A stretch of 56,570 bases of DNA from an uncultured Parabacteroides sp. (GCF_905196875.1 NZ_CAJJWO010000033.1:1-56570), one strand, 5' to 3'. Positions 8,944 to 19,533 are shown, counted from the first letter of the stretch. Numbers and translations: made by a program. Notes: generated by a model from the sequence alone, not told the origin.

Positions 8944-10340
8944 TGTCTTCCGAAATTAAATAAAGGTGATTCCGTACGTGCTCCATCCAGTAAAGCTTCC
9001 AGTTCTTTCACTTTCTCCGGGTTCTGCTTAGCCAGGTTGTTATCTTCATGGATGTCGTTACTCAGGTCGTAAAGTTCCAGAATAGTCTCGCCAACGATCG
9101 GCTGACGGATCAGTTTCCAGTTGCCGCTGCGTAACGCTTCACGACCGTTTTGTTCGTGGAATTCCCAATACAGATATTCATGCTGTTTCTGTCCGTCTTT
9201 CGAGAACAAGGTAGGCAGAAAAGAAATACCGTCGCCCTGAGCTGGCAAAGTCACCCCCGTCAGTTCGGCCAACGTAGGCATAACATCCCAGAAAGCGCTG
9301 ATATGATCCGCCTTAACACCCGCCTTGATCTTATCGGGACACCAGGCTACCATAGGGACACGGATACCACCTTCGTAGACATCCCGCTTGATACCTCTCA
9401 GCGGGCCGTAGCTCTTGAAGTAATCAGGGTTTGCGCCACCTTCGCGGTGCGGGCCGTTATCACTGGTAAAGATAACGATCGTATTCTTATCCAGTCCCAG
9501 TTCTTTCAGTTCCGCCATCACATCTCCTACGTATTTATCCAGTCTGGTGATCATAGCGGCAAAAGAAGCATAGGGTTTCTCCGACGGATAATATCCTCCT
9601 TCCGTGTAAGGCACCTCTTCAAAGGCATTTTCATACATCTGATAGATCGAGTCGTGCGGCAAGTTCAGTTCTGCATGAGGCAACGTATAGGTCAGCATGG
9701 CATAGAACGGTTTATCCTTGTTGTCGCGGATAAACTTCAAAGCCTGCTCGTGGATCAAGTCCTGCGAATAAACCTTACGTCCCATATTATCGTTCTCATG
9801 CAAGAATACGGTATCGTTATTATGCCACAGGTGATCGGGATAATAGCTATGCGCCTGACGCTGGCAGTTATACCCGAAGAACTCATCGAAGCCCATCGTG
9901 GAAGGAACCGAAGAAGAACCGGGATAACCCAATCCCCATTTGCCGAAGATACCGGTCGTATAACCGGCCGACTTCATCAGTTTGCCCAGGGTATAGGTAT
10001 CGGCATTCATCGGTTGCTGTCCTTCCGGATCGATCTCCTTGTTTCCGCGTATCTGCGAATGTCCGGTATGCAAACCAGTCATCAGGGAACAACGCGACGG
10101 GGCACTTACCGTACAGCCGGCATAATGCTGAGTGAACAACATCCCTTCCTGCGCCATCTTATCGATATTGGGCGTATGAATCTTTGTTTGTCCATAACAG
10201 CCGATATCACCATATCCCAGGTCGTCGGCAAGGATATAAATCACGTTCATCGGTACTTCTTTTTCAGGAGCTTCACTTTTACAGGCGGACATTCCGGCTA
10301 ACAGGGCACCGCCTACACATAATACTAATTGAGTTTTCAT
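8940..10340 (-). CDS. Ser-type S1 family sulfatase lipoprotein
   Basis: A 466-residue arylsulfatase-fold enzyme removing sulfate esters from a glycan. I chose the start at 10340, not the longer frame to 10472, because it gives a proper lipoprotein signal (MKTQLVLCVG, lipobox ending C20) and avoids overlap with the upstream GH2 gene. Metal-binding DD is at residues 39-40 (ADDLGYGD). The formylglycine motif is S79-A-P-S-R. It therefore has Ser, not Cys, and needs an anaerobic radical-SAM maturase (anSME), which is not in this window. Sulfate position cannot be read from sequence; 6-sulfo-GlcNAc or sulfo-Gal are plausible in this locus. Spacing to the upstream GH2 gene is 8 bp. Confidence 0.93.
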   Translation of the reverse strand: MKTQLVLCVGGALLAGMSACKSEAPEKEVPMNVIYILADDLGYGDIGCYGQTKIHTPNIDKMAQEGMLFTQHYAGCTVSAPSRCSLMTGLHTGHSQIRGNKEIDPEGQQPMNADTYTLGKLMKSAGYTTGIFGKWGLGYPGSSSVPSTMGFDEFFGYNCQRQAHSYYPDHLWHNNDTVFLHENDNMGRKVYSQDLIHEQALKFIRDNKDKPFYAMLTYTLPHAELNLPHDSIYQMYENAFEEVPYTEGGYYPSEKPYASFAAMITRLDKYVGDVMAELKELGLDKNTIVIFTSDNGPHREGGANPDYFKSYGPLRGIKRDVYEGGIRVPMVAWCPDKIKAGVKADHISAFWDVMPTLAELTGVTLPAQGDGISFLPTLFSKDGQKQHEYLYWEFHEQNGREALRSGNWKLIRQPIVGETILELYDLSNDIHEDNNLAKQNPEKVKELEALLDGARTESPLFNFGRQ

Positions 10341-10348
10341 GTCTATAG

Positions 10349-12808
10349 TTATTTTATATCTAATGTTATTTTCTTCTCTTTCAATCGAGCCGACCGGACA
10401 GTTACAACTGCCGTACCCTGCGTATCGGTAGCCTGAAGCAGTAAAACACATTTCCCTCTGAACGCATGGCAACGAGGCTGCTTATAAGGAAACATATCCA
10501 CCGGATCACCGTTATCCACTCCCAGCAGGCGAACCGGGCCCGTCAGTTCGAAAACCAGCTCATCCGAAGCATACGGACAAAGAACTCCATTCCTGTCGAC
10601 TACATCCAGTTCCAGACGAGCAACATCGGAAGAGGAGGCCTTCAATTCCAGCTTATTAGCCGAAAAAGCGACCGTATAAGGCGAAGAGGCAGTTTGTTGT
10701 ACATCCGTCGCAACGATTTTATCCCCCTTCTTTGCCCTCGCTTCTATCTTACCGGCTTTATACGGAACTTTCCATACCAGCTGCTCCCCGTCATAAGATT
10801 GTGTTCCCAAAGATACATCATTTAATAATAATTCCACTGACTCACAGTTGGTATACACAACAACGGGCACGATTTGTCCTTCCTTTCCGGTATGCGTCCA
10901 ATGAGGCAGCAGGTGTACCATCGGCTTATCGCTCCACAAGCTCTGATACAGATAATAAGCATCTTTAGGCATGGCTGCCACATCGATTATGCCGAAGTTC
11001 CCGCAGCGTTGCGGCCATTCCGCTTCACCCAGATAATCGAAGCTTCCCCAGCGGAACTCTCCCATCAGCCAAGGAAACGAACAGGTTCTTTGCCAGGCTT
11101 TACGGATACTGATACGGACAGAGGCGTTATCATACGAAGACTGATAATAAGGATTGACCGCTTCCTCCGGAAAAAACTCTTCTTCAGTCAGGTCGGGAAT
11201 CGGAAACACCCGTTTCTCGAACTGATCCCATTTAACCGGATCGCCTTGTTCCCAGGGAGCCGGAAAGTCTCTCCTCCTCCATTGTGTTTTCGTCCGGTAA
11301 ACGCCACGGGTCTGATAAGTATGGGGAACCTCTGTTGCCACGGCACAGACGGACGGGAAATCATTCCGGAACTTCTCGAACTCTCCGACTTCTTCCCCAT
11401 TCCCGTTAAATCCGACAATATCGAGCCTGCCGAAATTCTCTTTATAATCGACAGACATGCCACGGGTTGGATCGGCGCCGCCCTGCGTCACGGGACGCGA
11501 GTCGAGCGAATGGAACAAATCGACCAGGTTACGCTGAATTTCGGGAGAGGCTTTATTCACTTCATTTCCGATACTCCACATAATGACAGACGGATGATTA
11601 CGGTCGCGTTTGATGAAATCAGTCATGTCCCTCTCCCACCATTCTTCAAAATAATGACCGTAATCGTCGGCTGCCTTCGGCGTGTTCCATCCGTCCAATC
11701 CCTCATTCAGAACCATCAGCCCCATCGTATCACACATCGTGTAAAACTCTGGAGAGAAAGGATTATGGGCGGTACGGATGGCATTGCATCCCATCTCTTT
11801 CAGCAGCCTCAGCCGGTAATGTAAAATATCCTCCGGTACAGCTGCACCTACTGCTCCGGCCGTATGATGATCGCAAACGCCTTTCAACTTCGTAACCTTA
11901 CCATTCAGCTTAAAACCGAACTCCGGGCTGAACTCCAAAGAGCGAAAACCAACGAACTGCTGTACCTCATCCAGCACGTTTCCACCCTGCTCCAACCGGC
12001 ATACCAACGTATAAACAACCGGATTTTCGGGCGACCAACGTTCCGGAGCAGTAACACTCATCGCTACCTTTTCTTCAGTAGAAACACTCTCCGATCCGGT
12101 AGTCCGGGCGATAATCCGTCCCTCCGTATCCTGCAAACAGGAAACAACCCGCACCTTTTCTTTACCCGGATTTACAATCGAAACGACAACAGAGCAAAGA
12201 GCCTTATCAGTCAAGAAAGTATCCACCTTGAAACAGACACCCGAATAAGCAATGTGAACAGGCGAAGAGATATTCAGACGAACATGCCGGTAAATACCGG
12301 AGCCGGTATACCAACGTCCGGTAAGCGGTTTGGACTGATCGACTTTTACAGCTATGCAATTATCACCCTCTTTCAAAAAAGGAGTCAGGTCATACTCGAA
12401 CCCGACATATCCGTTCGGTCGCTTACCCAGCGAATGACCGTTTATCCAAACCTCGCTGTTCAGATAGATCCCGTCGAACTGAATACGGACTTTTTTATCC
12501 TTCCAGTCCGGATTATATGCAAAGGTTTTACGATACCAGCCTGTTCCGGCGGGAAGATAGCCGCTTTGCCAGTCCGTTCCGTTGGCTGTTTGTTCATATA
12601 TACCTTCTATACTCCAGTCGTGAGGTAAATCGAGCTGTCGCCAGCCGGAATCATTATAACCGGGAGACAAGGCGTCCTCTCCTACATTCCCCTGATAAAA
12701 CTTCCAGCCGACATCAAACCCGATAACCTCTGCCGCCCCAGTATTCACTATGATACTGAACAAAAAGAACAGTAACCATTTATTATCTAACTTATCTATA
12801 TATTTCAT
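10349..12808 (-). CDS. GH2 beta-galactosidase (DUF4982 type)
   Basis: An 819-residue secreted GH2 enzyme with a signal-peptide-like N-terminal segment at about residues 11-26. Order: sugar-binding jelly roll (about 30-185), Ig-like domain (190-290), TIM barrel (295-590), then beta-sandwich domains. The barrel is recognisable from KLKGVCDHH, AIRTAHNPFS and MWSIGNEV. The acid/base is E416. The nucleophile is probably E493 in ATEVPHTYQTRGVY, the position of the usual SETAS..RGVY motif. GEFRWGSFDYLGE at 583-595 is typical of the DUF4982-containing subgroup of beta-galactosidases. It lies between the two sulfatase genes with gaps of 8 and 11 bp, suggesting removal of galactose exposed after desulfation. 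Confidence 0.92.
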   Translation of the reverse strand: MKYIDKLDNKWLLFFLFSIIVNTGAAEVIGFDVGWKFYQGNVGEDALSPGYNDSGWRQLDLPHDWSIEGIYEQTANGTDWQSGYLPAGTGWYRKTFAYNPDWKDKKVRIQFDGIYLNSEVWINGHSLGKRPNGYVGFEYDLTPFLKEGDNCIAVKVDQSKPLTGRWYTGSGIYRHVRLNISSPVHIAYSGVCFKVDTFLTDKALCSVVVSIVNPGKEKVRVVSCLQDTEGRIIARTTGSESVSTEEKVAMSVTAPERWSPENPVVYTLVCRLEQGGNVLDEVQQFVGFRSLEFSPEFGFKLNGKVTKLKGVCDHHTAGAVGAAVPEDILHYRLRLLKEMGCNAIRTAHNPFSPEFYTMCDTMGLMVLNEGLDGWNTPKAADDYGHYFEEWWERDMTDFIKRDRNHPSVIMWSIGNEVNKASPEIQRNLVDLFHSLDSRPVTQGGADPTRGMSVDYKENFGRLDIVGFNGNGEEVGEFEKFRNDFPSVCAVATEVPHTYQTRGVYRTKTQWRRRDFPAPWEQGDPVKWDQFEKRVFPIPDLTEEEFFPEEAVNPYYQSSYDNASVRISIRKAWQRTCSFPWLMGEFRWGSFDYLGEAEWPQRCGNFGIIDVAAMPKDAYYLYQSLWSDKPMVHLLPHWTHTGKEGQIVPVVVYTNCESVELLLNDVSLGTQSYDGEQLVWKVPYKAGKIEARAKKGDKIVATDVQQTASSPYTVAFSANKLELKASSSDVARLELDVVDRNGVLCPYASDELVFELTGPVRLLGVDNGDPVDMFPYKQPRCHAFRGKCVLLLQATDTQGTAVVTVRSARLKEKKITLDIK

Positions 12809-12819
12809 TTATCTGCCTT

Positions 12820-14337
12820 TTAGAAACGAAATTTAGGATTTTCAGGAGTTTGGTGCGAAATATCCATATAATGCTGTAATTTCTCCACAATATCCGGATG
12901 TTCGGATGCCACATCATGCAGTTCCTGCAGGTCGTTATCCAGATCATATAGTTCCATTTTCGTATTTCCTTTCCGGATGTCAGTAATGATCCCTTTCCAG
13001 TTTCCCCAGCGGACTGCTTTCAGACCGATCTTTGCATCAGGATATTCCCAATACAGAAACTCATGCTCGTTCTGTTTTGCCTTTTGTCCTTTCAAAGTAG
13101 GAAGGAAACTGATACCGTCTGTCAATGGACAAGCTATCCCTGCAATATCGGCCAGTGTAGGCATCACATCCTGGAAAGAACTGATATGGTCTGTCTTACT
13201 ACCCGCTTCGATCTGTCCGGGCCAGGAAACAATAGCCGGAATGCGTATTCCTCCTTCATGGACAAAACATTTCCCCCAGCCATATTCCGATTTGAAAAGG
13301 CCTCCGCTATTAAACCAGGGCGAGTCGCTCCCCCCGTTGAAAGTAGGGCCGTTGTCGGATGTAAATACAATAACGGTGTTCTCATATAATCCGTTCTTTT
13401 TCAGTTGCTCGACCAGTTTTCCTACCTGTTCGTCGAAATAACTGATCATTGCCGCATAAGTGGCATGCGGATAACGGCAAGGCATATAGCCTTTTGTACC
13501 GGTATAAGGTTCTTCATCCCCGAATTTATCGACATAATACTTTACCCAACGTTCCGGGGCTTGCAAAGATACATGCGGAAGAGGAGTTGTCCACATCAGG
13601 AAAAACGGGTGTTCCTTGTTTTGATCGACAAATTGCTGCAATTCACTGAAAATAGTGTCGTTGGCATATACTTGCTGCGTATATTTAGCATAACTGGCTT
13701 CGTCGTAAGGATCGGCCCCTTCATCCAATTTAGTCAAATGTGGATCTAAAACCTTATTATCCAAATAGATTCGCTTCTCATTCTTCCACAAAAAAGGAGG
13801 ATAATAAGTATGTGCCTGCCGTTGGCAGTTATAGCCGAAGAAGTCATCGAAACCCTGTTTATTGGGAACCCCTTCCGAACCCGGATTTCCCAGTCCCCAT
13901 TTACCGAAACATCCGGTTTTGTAACCGGCCAGTTGCATCAGACGCCCAATCGTCATTGTCCCTGCTTTTAAAGGATATTGTCCTTCCAACTCAGGATGCA
14001 CATACATCGAGTCGTGGCTATTCACCGCACCTCTCTCCGGCATCTCGTCATTCGCCCTGATCTGCGTATGGCCGGAGTGAAGCCCGGTAAGCAATACACA
14101 TCTTGCCGGAGCAGAGACCGGAGAACCGGTGTAATGTTGCGTAAATTGCATTCCCGCATCCCTCAACCGGTCGATATTCGGTGTTTCGATCTTTTGTTGT
14201 CCGTAGCATTGCAAATCCCCATACCCCATGTCATCCATTAATATATAGATTACATTGGGTTTTACATTTTCTTTTTTCGTGCAAGAGAAGCCTGCAAGGA
14301 TACAGGCGGATGTTACTAAAATATTAAATGTTTTCAT
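12820..14337 (-). CDS. Ser-type S1 family sulfatase lipoprotein
   Basis: A 505-residue sulfatase. The start at 14337 (MKTFNILVTS) gives a lipobox ending C19, so it replaces the six-residue longer frame. Metal-binding DD lies at residues 35-36 (MDDMGYGD). The formylglycine motif is S75-A-P-A-R, again Ser type, so it depends on anSME maturation. It resembles the sulfatase at 8940-10340 in overall plan but differs throughout, so the two probably act on different sulfate positions. It is the first enzyme gene after susD in PUL A, separated from it by a hairpin at 14377-14417. Confidence 0.93.
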   Translation of the reverse strand: MKTFNILVTSACILAGFSCTKKENVKPNVIYILMDDMGYGDLQCYGQQKIETPNIDRLRDAGMQFTQHYTGSPVSAPARCVLLTGLHSGHTQIRANDEMPERGAVNSHDSMYVHPELEGQYPLKAGTMTIGRLMQLAGYKTGCFGKWGLGNPGSEGVPNKQGFDDFFGYNCQRQAHTYYPPFLWKNEKRIYLDNKVLDPHLTKLDEGADPYDEASYAKYTQQVYANDTIFSELQQFVDQNKEHPFFLMWTTPLPHVSLQAPERWVKYYVDKFGDEEPYTGTKGYMPCRYPHATYAAMISYFDEQVGKLVEQLKKNGLYENTVIVFTSDNGPTFNGGSDSPWFNSGGLFKSEYGWGKCFVHEGGIRIPAIVSWPGQIEAGSKTDHISSFQDVMPTLADIAGIACPLTDGISFLPTLKGQKAKQNEHEFLYWEYPDAKIGLKAVRWGNWKGIITDIRKGNTKMELYDLDNDLQELHDVASEHPDIVEKLQHYMDISHQTPENPKFRF

Positions 14338-14376
14338 GATATTTATTTCTATCAAATCACGGAATAGATATAATAA

Positions 14377-14417
14377 AAGCCGGCTATAACTCGTAATACA
14401 CTCATCACAGCCGGCTT
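14377..14417 (-). terminator. Hairpin between susD-A and the sulfatase gene
   Basis: AAGCCGGCT pairs with AGCCGGCTT across a 23-base loop. On the minus strand the hairpin is followed by TTTTATTAT. It is a partial terminator or attenuator inside the operon, or a 3-prime stabilising structure for the susCD message. This would give more SusCD than enzymes. Confidence 0.75.
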
Positions 14418-14449
14418 GATAAAAAGACTAACCTATTAAAAACTAATCA

Positions 14450-15994
14450 TTACCAACCTTCATTCGGTGTACATAATTCATTTGTCTCCAATTCCTTCGC
14501 AGGTATCGGGAAATAATAGAACTTGTTCGTACTTCCTGTTTGTCCGCCTAAGAAGTTCTGATAACGAACCGGATCACACGATTGGAGAGTTTCATCGAAC
14601 AATCCCCAACGGCGCAGATCGTAGAAACGTTCGCCTTCCACGAAGAACTCAACAGCACGCTGATGTACAAGATCTTCAAAAACAGCCTCTTTGCTTACAG
14701 CTCCACTGTAATTATTCAGATTAGCACGTTGGCGGATCTGATTGATATAGCTGATCGCTACATCCAGCTTATTCAGATTCAAATTAGCTTCAGCCAATAA
14801 TAAAATAACATCTGCATAACGGATAGCACGTTCGTTGATGAATGATTTCGGAGGAGCAATCTCTTCTGTCAACGTTTTCCAGTTCTGATACTTCAAAATC
14901 CAGTAAGTGTTCCATTTTTCCTGTGCAAAAACTTCACGGAAAGGCTTTTGATAGTACATACAACCTTCATAATCCCAAGCGACAGAACAACGTGCACGAT
15001 AATCGGAATTACCATCTTTATCCTTTTCTTTCAGGAATATATCCATCATCTGCTGAGTAGGATTTGCTTCATACCACCCACCCACTTCGGATGCTGCATA
15101 TTCTTTCGGACGGGTATTAGACTGGGTAGAGTTGATATTTTCACCATTTCCCCACAAGTCTGTTCCACCTACGTCTTCGATCAGCAATTCAAAAATACTT
15201 TCCGAGTTATTTTCATGTTCGTCATCAAAATTCCAATAGAAATCATCGACCAGGCTATATGAATACGGACTTCTGGTAAGAGGTTCCAGCACATCGATCG
15301 CTTTCTGCCATTCTTCTTCATAGATATACAATTTTCCCAAAGCAGCATTGGCCGCCCCTTGTGTCGGCTTTCCTACTTTATTCGTAACAGGCAGAAGTTC
15401 TACTGCTTTCTTCAGGTCTATTTCTGCCTGTGCCCATATATCCGACTGGGAAGATTTAGCCAATGGAAAAGTGGAAGGCGATTGCGAAGCCGTCATTCTC
15501 AGAGGTGCATCCTTGAACTCTTTAGCTAACTGGAAAAGATAAAATCCGCGGATAAACAAGCATTCTCCGATGACAGCATCCTGAAATTCCTGTGAGAACT
15601 CGTCTTTCTTTTCTTCCATTTTTTGCATGATCGAATTGGTACGATACAATGCATTATAGAACTGATAGAACATACCCTGGGTCAGAGAGTTCGTATTACT
15701 GTTCGTAAAACGATTGACCGTATACACATCGGAAATATCATTACGGAAGTCCACCTCATCGGCCCGTGCGATACGAAGCATCACGCCACGGGTTCCGTAA
15801 TATCCGCCGTTCAGTGCATTTTTCAAAGGAGTATAGCAAGAGGTCAATGCCAGATTAAAATCGGCTTCATTTTTCCAGAAAGTATCTTCCGTCGCCTTAT
15901 TGGGATTCGTTTGATCCAGCTGACTGTCGCACGAGGAGAAGAGGAACATTCCCGAAAATAACACAGCTAGTGTTGTCTTTATATATGTCTTCAT
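14450..15994 (-). CDS. SusD/RagB-family glycan-binding lipoprotein (PUL A)
   Basis: A 514-residue outer-membrane surface lipoprotein that caps the SusC barrel and captures glycan. The start at 15994 (MKTYIKTTLAV) gives a clean lipobox ending C22. The N-terminal part has the family pattern FWKNEADFNLALTSCYTPL. The TPR-rich middle includes LGKLYIYEEEWQKAIDVLEPL. The C-terminal region has RYADVILLLAEANLNL and EGERFYDLRRWGLFD, all typical of SusD/RagB. It lies 15 bp from susC-A and is co-transcribed with it. Confidence 0.95.
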   Translation of the reverse strand: MKTYIKTTLAVLFSGMFLFSSCDSQLDQTNPNKATEDTFWKNEADFNLALTSCYTPLKNALNGGYYGTRGVMLRIARADEVDFRNDISDVYTVNRFTNSNTNSLTQGMFYQFYNALYRTNSIMQKMEEKKDEFSQEFQDAVIGECLFIRGFYLFQLAKEFKDAPLRMTASQSPSTFPLAKSSQSDIWAQAEIDLKKAVELLPVTNKVGKPTQGAANAALGKLYIYEEEWQKAIDVLEPLTRSPYSYSLVDDFYWNFDDEHENNSESIFELLIEDVGGTDLWGNGENINSTQSNTRPKEYAASEVGGWYEANPTQQMMDIFLKEKDKDGNSDYRARCSVAWDYEGCMYYQKPFREVFAQEKWNTYWILKYQNWKTLTEEIAPPKSFINERAIRYADVILLLAEANLNLNKLDVAISYINQIRQRANLNNYSGAVSKEAVFEDLVHQRAVEFFVEGERFYDLRRWGLFDETLQSCDPVRYQNFLGGQTGSTNKFYYFPIPAKELETNELCTPNEGW

Positions 15995-16009
15995 AATATT
16001 TTCTCTCAA

Positions 16010-19000
16010 TTAAAATGTTACATTTAAACCTAACATAAATACACGGTTTGTCGGATAAATGAAATTATCAAAACCACGGTATCTCGCATTATCGGCATTC
16101 ACGTCCGGAGTATAACCTGAATATCCGGTAATCGTAAACAGATTTTCGGCATTCGCATACACACGTACTTTCTCGATATAGCCTCTGAACCACTGCTGAG
16201 GGAAAGTATATCCCAACTGCAGGTTACGTAAACGCAGGTATGAACCGTTTTCGAGATAACGGTCTGACTCCGCACGTGTATTACGGTTCGGGTCATCCCA
16301 TGTCAGACGCGGATGTGCTGCATTCAGATTTTCCGGAGTCCAGTAATCCAGAGTGGAAGCCAGGAAGTTCGTACCTTTCGTTACATCTTCCAGTGTCTGA
16401 CGGGTTGCATTATAAATCTTATTACCTACAACCCCCTGCAAAGTAACAGAAGCGTCGAAGTTCTTCCATGTAATATTTCCATTGACAGAGAATGTGAAAT
16501 CAGGGAACGGACTGCCGCAGAAAACACGGTCTTTATCGTCGATCGTTCCGTCGCCATTCGTATCCTTAAAACGAATATCACCTGCCTGTGCATTCGGCTG
16601 GATCTTAACACCGTCCTTTGAATAAGCTTCCACTTCAGCTTCGCTATTGAAATAGCCGTCTGTCGGGATCAGCCAGTAAGAACCGATCGGATAACCGGCC
16701 ATTGTTTTACAGGTATTGATATTCTGATTGGTTGCACCGCCCCAGATAGCCTGCGAGCCTGTACCCATAGCTGTTACCTCATTCTTGTTGAAACTGCCCA
16801 ATACGCTTACACCATAAGAAAGATCGCTGTTTACGTTGGTATTCCAGGCAACATTGAATTCAAAACCTTTGTTACGGATCTTACCTGCGTTACGAACAGG
16901 ATCGTTCGCGCCACCGGAAGAAATAGGAATAGGCACTGTCAGCAAAATATCTTTCGTATTCTTCACATACCAATCGGCTGTGATACTCAAACGATTATTA
17001 AAGGCAACGAAGTCGATACCCACATTGGTCATTGCAGTAGACTCCCACTTAATATCGGGGTTAGCAAAATCCTTCGGGAAAGCACCCTGAATTAATCCAC
17101 CATTACCGTCCGGGTAATTGATACCGGTTGTGATAGTCGATGAATACTGATAGTTATCGATTTCCTGGTTACCCAATACACCGTAACCACCACGGATCTT
17201 CAACTGATCCAACCAGCTAAAATTATCCATAAACTGTTCTTCAGCCATGTTCCAACCGACAGAAGCAGAAGGGAAGTTACCATAGCGGTTGTTCTTTCCG
17301 AATTTGGAAGAACCATCGCGACGGATCGTCGCTGTGATCAAATATTTATTTTTATAAGAGTAGAATACACGTCCCAGGATAGAGGTCAGCACACTCCGGT
17401 TGGAATAACCTTCATTGCTACGAGAGGTTGTAGAAGCATCGATCTCTTCCAGTCCCTGCGGAAGATTTTCTCCATAAGCCTGCAGATGGCGGAAACGACT
17501 GTCCTGATAAGTATAACCTGCCAAAATTGAAATCTTATGATCCCCGAATGTTTGATCGTAAGTCAACAGGTTTTCCACCAGGATATTACGTCTGCGAGTC
17601 TGGCGCTCCGTCAACTGAGTGACCGAGTTGGTTGTAATACCGAAGTCATATTCATTCAAATATTTCTTATAACGGTAGAAATCAAAGTCCGGAGTCAGGT
17701 TCAATCTATATTTCAGGCCTTTGTATAATTCCAGTTGTGCATAGATATTAGCATAGACCTTCATGTTTTCGCTATAACGGTTCATCAGGTTATCATCGAT
17801 CATACCCAGTGGGTTCGGCAGGTTAGCCACGTCACCGTATAGTCCGCCATAGCCACCGGTACGGGTCTCGTCGTATTTTTCCAATGTAGGAAGTGCCTGA
17901 AGGATCGTTCCGACCATGCCGCCACGAGATTCTTCATGCAACGGTTTATCATGGTTGAAAGTAAGCAGCACGTTTGTTCCGGCAGAGAAAATACCTTTCT
18001 TATAATCATTCTTGGATTGTAAAGTATAACGTTCATAATTCGTACCTTTTACAACACCATCCTGATTGAAATAACCTAAACCTGTATAGTAAGTCGAATA
18101 CTTACCACCGCCTTTAATCGAAGCATTATAGTTCTGCATCAAAGCGGGTCTGAACATAATGTCCTGCCAGTTATTATCCGGTTTGCCGGCCAGATCCGTC
18201 CCCATATCCAGAACAGGTTTCCCTACAGCCCGACGGGCCACGGAAGTAACTTCCGACCATCCCTGGGCATCCAGCATGTCCAGTTTTTTACTTACCAGAG
18301 CAACACCTGCATTGATCGACAGGTCGACAATAGGCTTGCCTTCCGTATTCGAACCTTCTTTCGTTGTTACGATAATAACACCGTTGGCTGCACGTGAACC
18401 GTAGATCGCAGCCGAAGAGGCATCCTTCAGAACATCGATACTGGCAATGTCATTCGGATTGATATGATCGATCCCCGACATATACATACCGTCGACGATA
18501 TAAAGAGGAGCTGCATTATTCAATGTACCGATACCACGTACCATAATACGGGTACCAGCTCCCGGACTACCTCCTTGTGAAACAATATCTACACCGGCAA
18601 TCTTACCTTGCAATGCCTGCCCGATATTAGCATTACTCTGGGTATTCAGTTTCTCGGCACTAACATTAGCTACGGAACCTGTCAGGTCAGCCTTTTTCTG
18701 TGTACCATAACCGATTACTACGACTTCGTCCAACGTTTTTGTATCTTCCAGCAATACAATACGGACAGTCTGCTGATTCCCGACAGCTACTTCTTTTGTC
18801 AGATATCCAATATAAGATACGTTCAAAACAGATTTAGCATCGGCATCGATCGTAAACCGGCCGTCTATATCCGTAATAGTTCCGTTAGTCGTACCTTTAA
18901 CAACCACATTGGCACCAATCACCGGATCACCGTTTACATCGACAACCGTACCGTTTACATTTTTCGTTTGCTGCTGAACAGGGATCGGGTTTTCTGTTTT

Positions 19001-19363
19001 TTTAGTCAGGACGATATGCGTTCCTTCCATGGCATAACTAACTCCCATATTTTTCAGCAGATTATCCAAAACATCAGAAACTGGTTTGTTTTTCACTTTA
19101 ATAGAAAGCTTCTTATTGATATCCACCTGGTTATTATAAATAAACAGATAGTCAGTCTGACTTTCTATTTCACTTAATATCTCTTCCAAGTTAGCATTAC
19201 TTTTAGTAATACTAACCCTGGCATTCTGAGAATGCGTATTTCCTGCAAAAGAGCAAAAAACACAGACTAATAGCAGAAACGTGGTAATCCGCATAATTCT
19301 AAAGATTTGTTTAAGTTGCGGGGATTTAGGATAATACCTTCCCTGCAAAGAGTTTTTTTTCAT
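16010..19363 (-). CDS. SusC/RagA TonB-dependent receptor with STN domain (PUL A)
   Basis: A 1117-residue outer-membrane glycan importer. Order: signal region (about 23-42), STN/secretin-N domain (about 47-120, ARVSITKSNANLEEIL to GTHIVL), carboxypeptidase-D-like beta domain (about 133-210), TonB box region DEVVVIGYGTQKKADL (about 212), plug domain, then a 22-strand barrel ending in VFMLGLNVTF. The STN domain is the part that signals to a FecR anti-sigma factor, which fits the fecR gene directly upstream. The 170-bp leader between fecR and susC contains a conserved G6-loop hairpin. Confidence 0.96.
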   Translation of the reverse strand: MKKNSLQGRYYPKSPQLKQIFRIMRITTFLLLVCVFCSFAGNTHSQNARVSITKSNANLEEILSEIESQTDYLFIYNNQVDINKKLSIKVKNKPVSDVLDNLLKNMGVSYAMEGTHIVLTKKTENPIPVQQQTKNVNGTVVDVNGDPVIGANVVVKGTTNGTITDIDGRFTIDADAKSVLNVSYIGYLTKEVAVGNQQTVRIVLLEDTKTLDEVVVIGYGTQKKADLTGSVANVSAEKLNTQSNANIGQALQGKIAGVDIVSQGGSPGAGTRIMVRGIGTLNNAAPLYIVDGMYMSGIDHINPNDIASIDVLKDASSAAIYGSRAANGVIIVTTKEGSNTEGKPIVDLSINAGVALVSKKLDMLDAQGWSEVTSVARRAVGKPVLDMGTDLAGKPDNNWQDIMFRPALMQNYNASIKGGGKYSTYYTGLGYFNQDGVVKGTNYERYTLQSKNDYKKGIFSAGTNVLLTFNHDKPLHEESRGGMVGTILQALPTLEKYDETRTGGYGGLYGDVANLPNPLGMIDDNLMNRYSENMKVYANIYAQLELYKGLKYRLNLTPDFDFYRYKKYLNEYDFGITTNSVTQLTERQTRRRNILVENLLTYDQTFGDHKISILAGYTYQDSRFRHLQAYGENLPQGLEEIDASTTSRSNEGYSNRSVLTSILGRVFYSYKNKYLITATIRRDGSSKFGKNNRYGNFPSASVGWNMAEEQFMDNFSWLDQLKIRGGYGVLGNQEIDNYQYSSTITTGINYPDGNGGLIQGAFPKDFANPDIKWESTAMTNVGIDFVAFNNRLSITADWYVKNTKDILLTVPIPISSGGANDPVRNAGKIRNKGFEFNVAWNTNVNSDLSYGVSVLGSFNKNEVTAMGTGSQAIWGGATNQNINTCKTMAGYPIGSYWLIPTDGYFNSEAEVEAYSKDGVKIQPNAQAGDIRFKDTNGDGTIDDKDRVFCGSPFPDFTFSVNGNITWKNFDASVTLQGVVGNKIYNATRQTLEDVTKGTNFLASTLDYWTPENLNAAHPRLTWDDPNRNTRAESDRYLENGSYLRLRNLQLGYTFPQQWFRGYIEKVRVYANAENLFTITGYSGYTPDVNADNARYRGFDNFIYPTNRVFMLGLNVTF

Positions 19364-19418
19364 ACCTTTGTGTTGATTTGAAGTTAATACAGTTTAATTA
19401 ATTGAAATGTGTTGACTG

Positions 19419-19454
19419 AATGCCGGTAATTGCCCCCCAGCGTTTGCCGGCATT
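19419..19454 (-). promoter_or_regulatory. Conserved G6-loop hairpin in the susC-A leader
   Basis: On the minus strand AATGCCGG pairs with CCGGCATT around a 20-base loop carrying GCTGGGGGGCAAT (19429-19441). The same 13-base loop motif with a TGCCG/CGGCA stem occurs in the susC-B leader at 21612-21643. On the plus strand the hairpin is followed by TTTTTTATTTT, so it could also terminate an antisense transcript. I infer a regulatory RNA structure; no known riboswitch class matches. Confidence 0.6.
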
Positions 19455-19533
19455 TTTTATTTTCATGTATCTCTCATAAGCTCCTTTCCTTTAAGGTTAA
19501 TAAATAATCGATTTTATACTTACATCTTTTTCA

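Noticed and set aside
10341..10472. 44-codon extension of the sulfatase at 8940-10340
   Set aside because: It overlaps the end of the upstream GH2 gene, and the internal ATG at 10340 gives a lipoprotein signal peptide.
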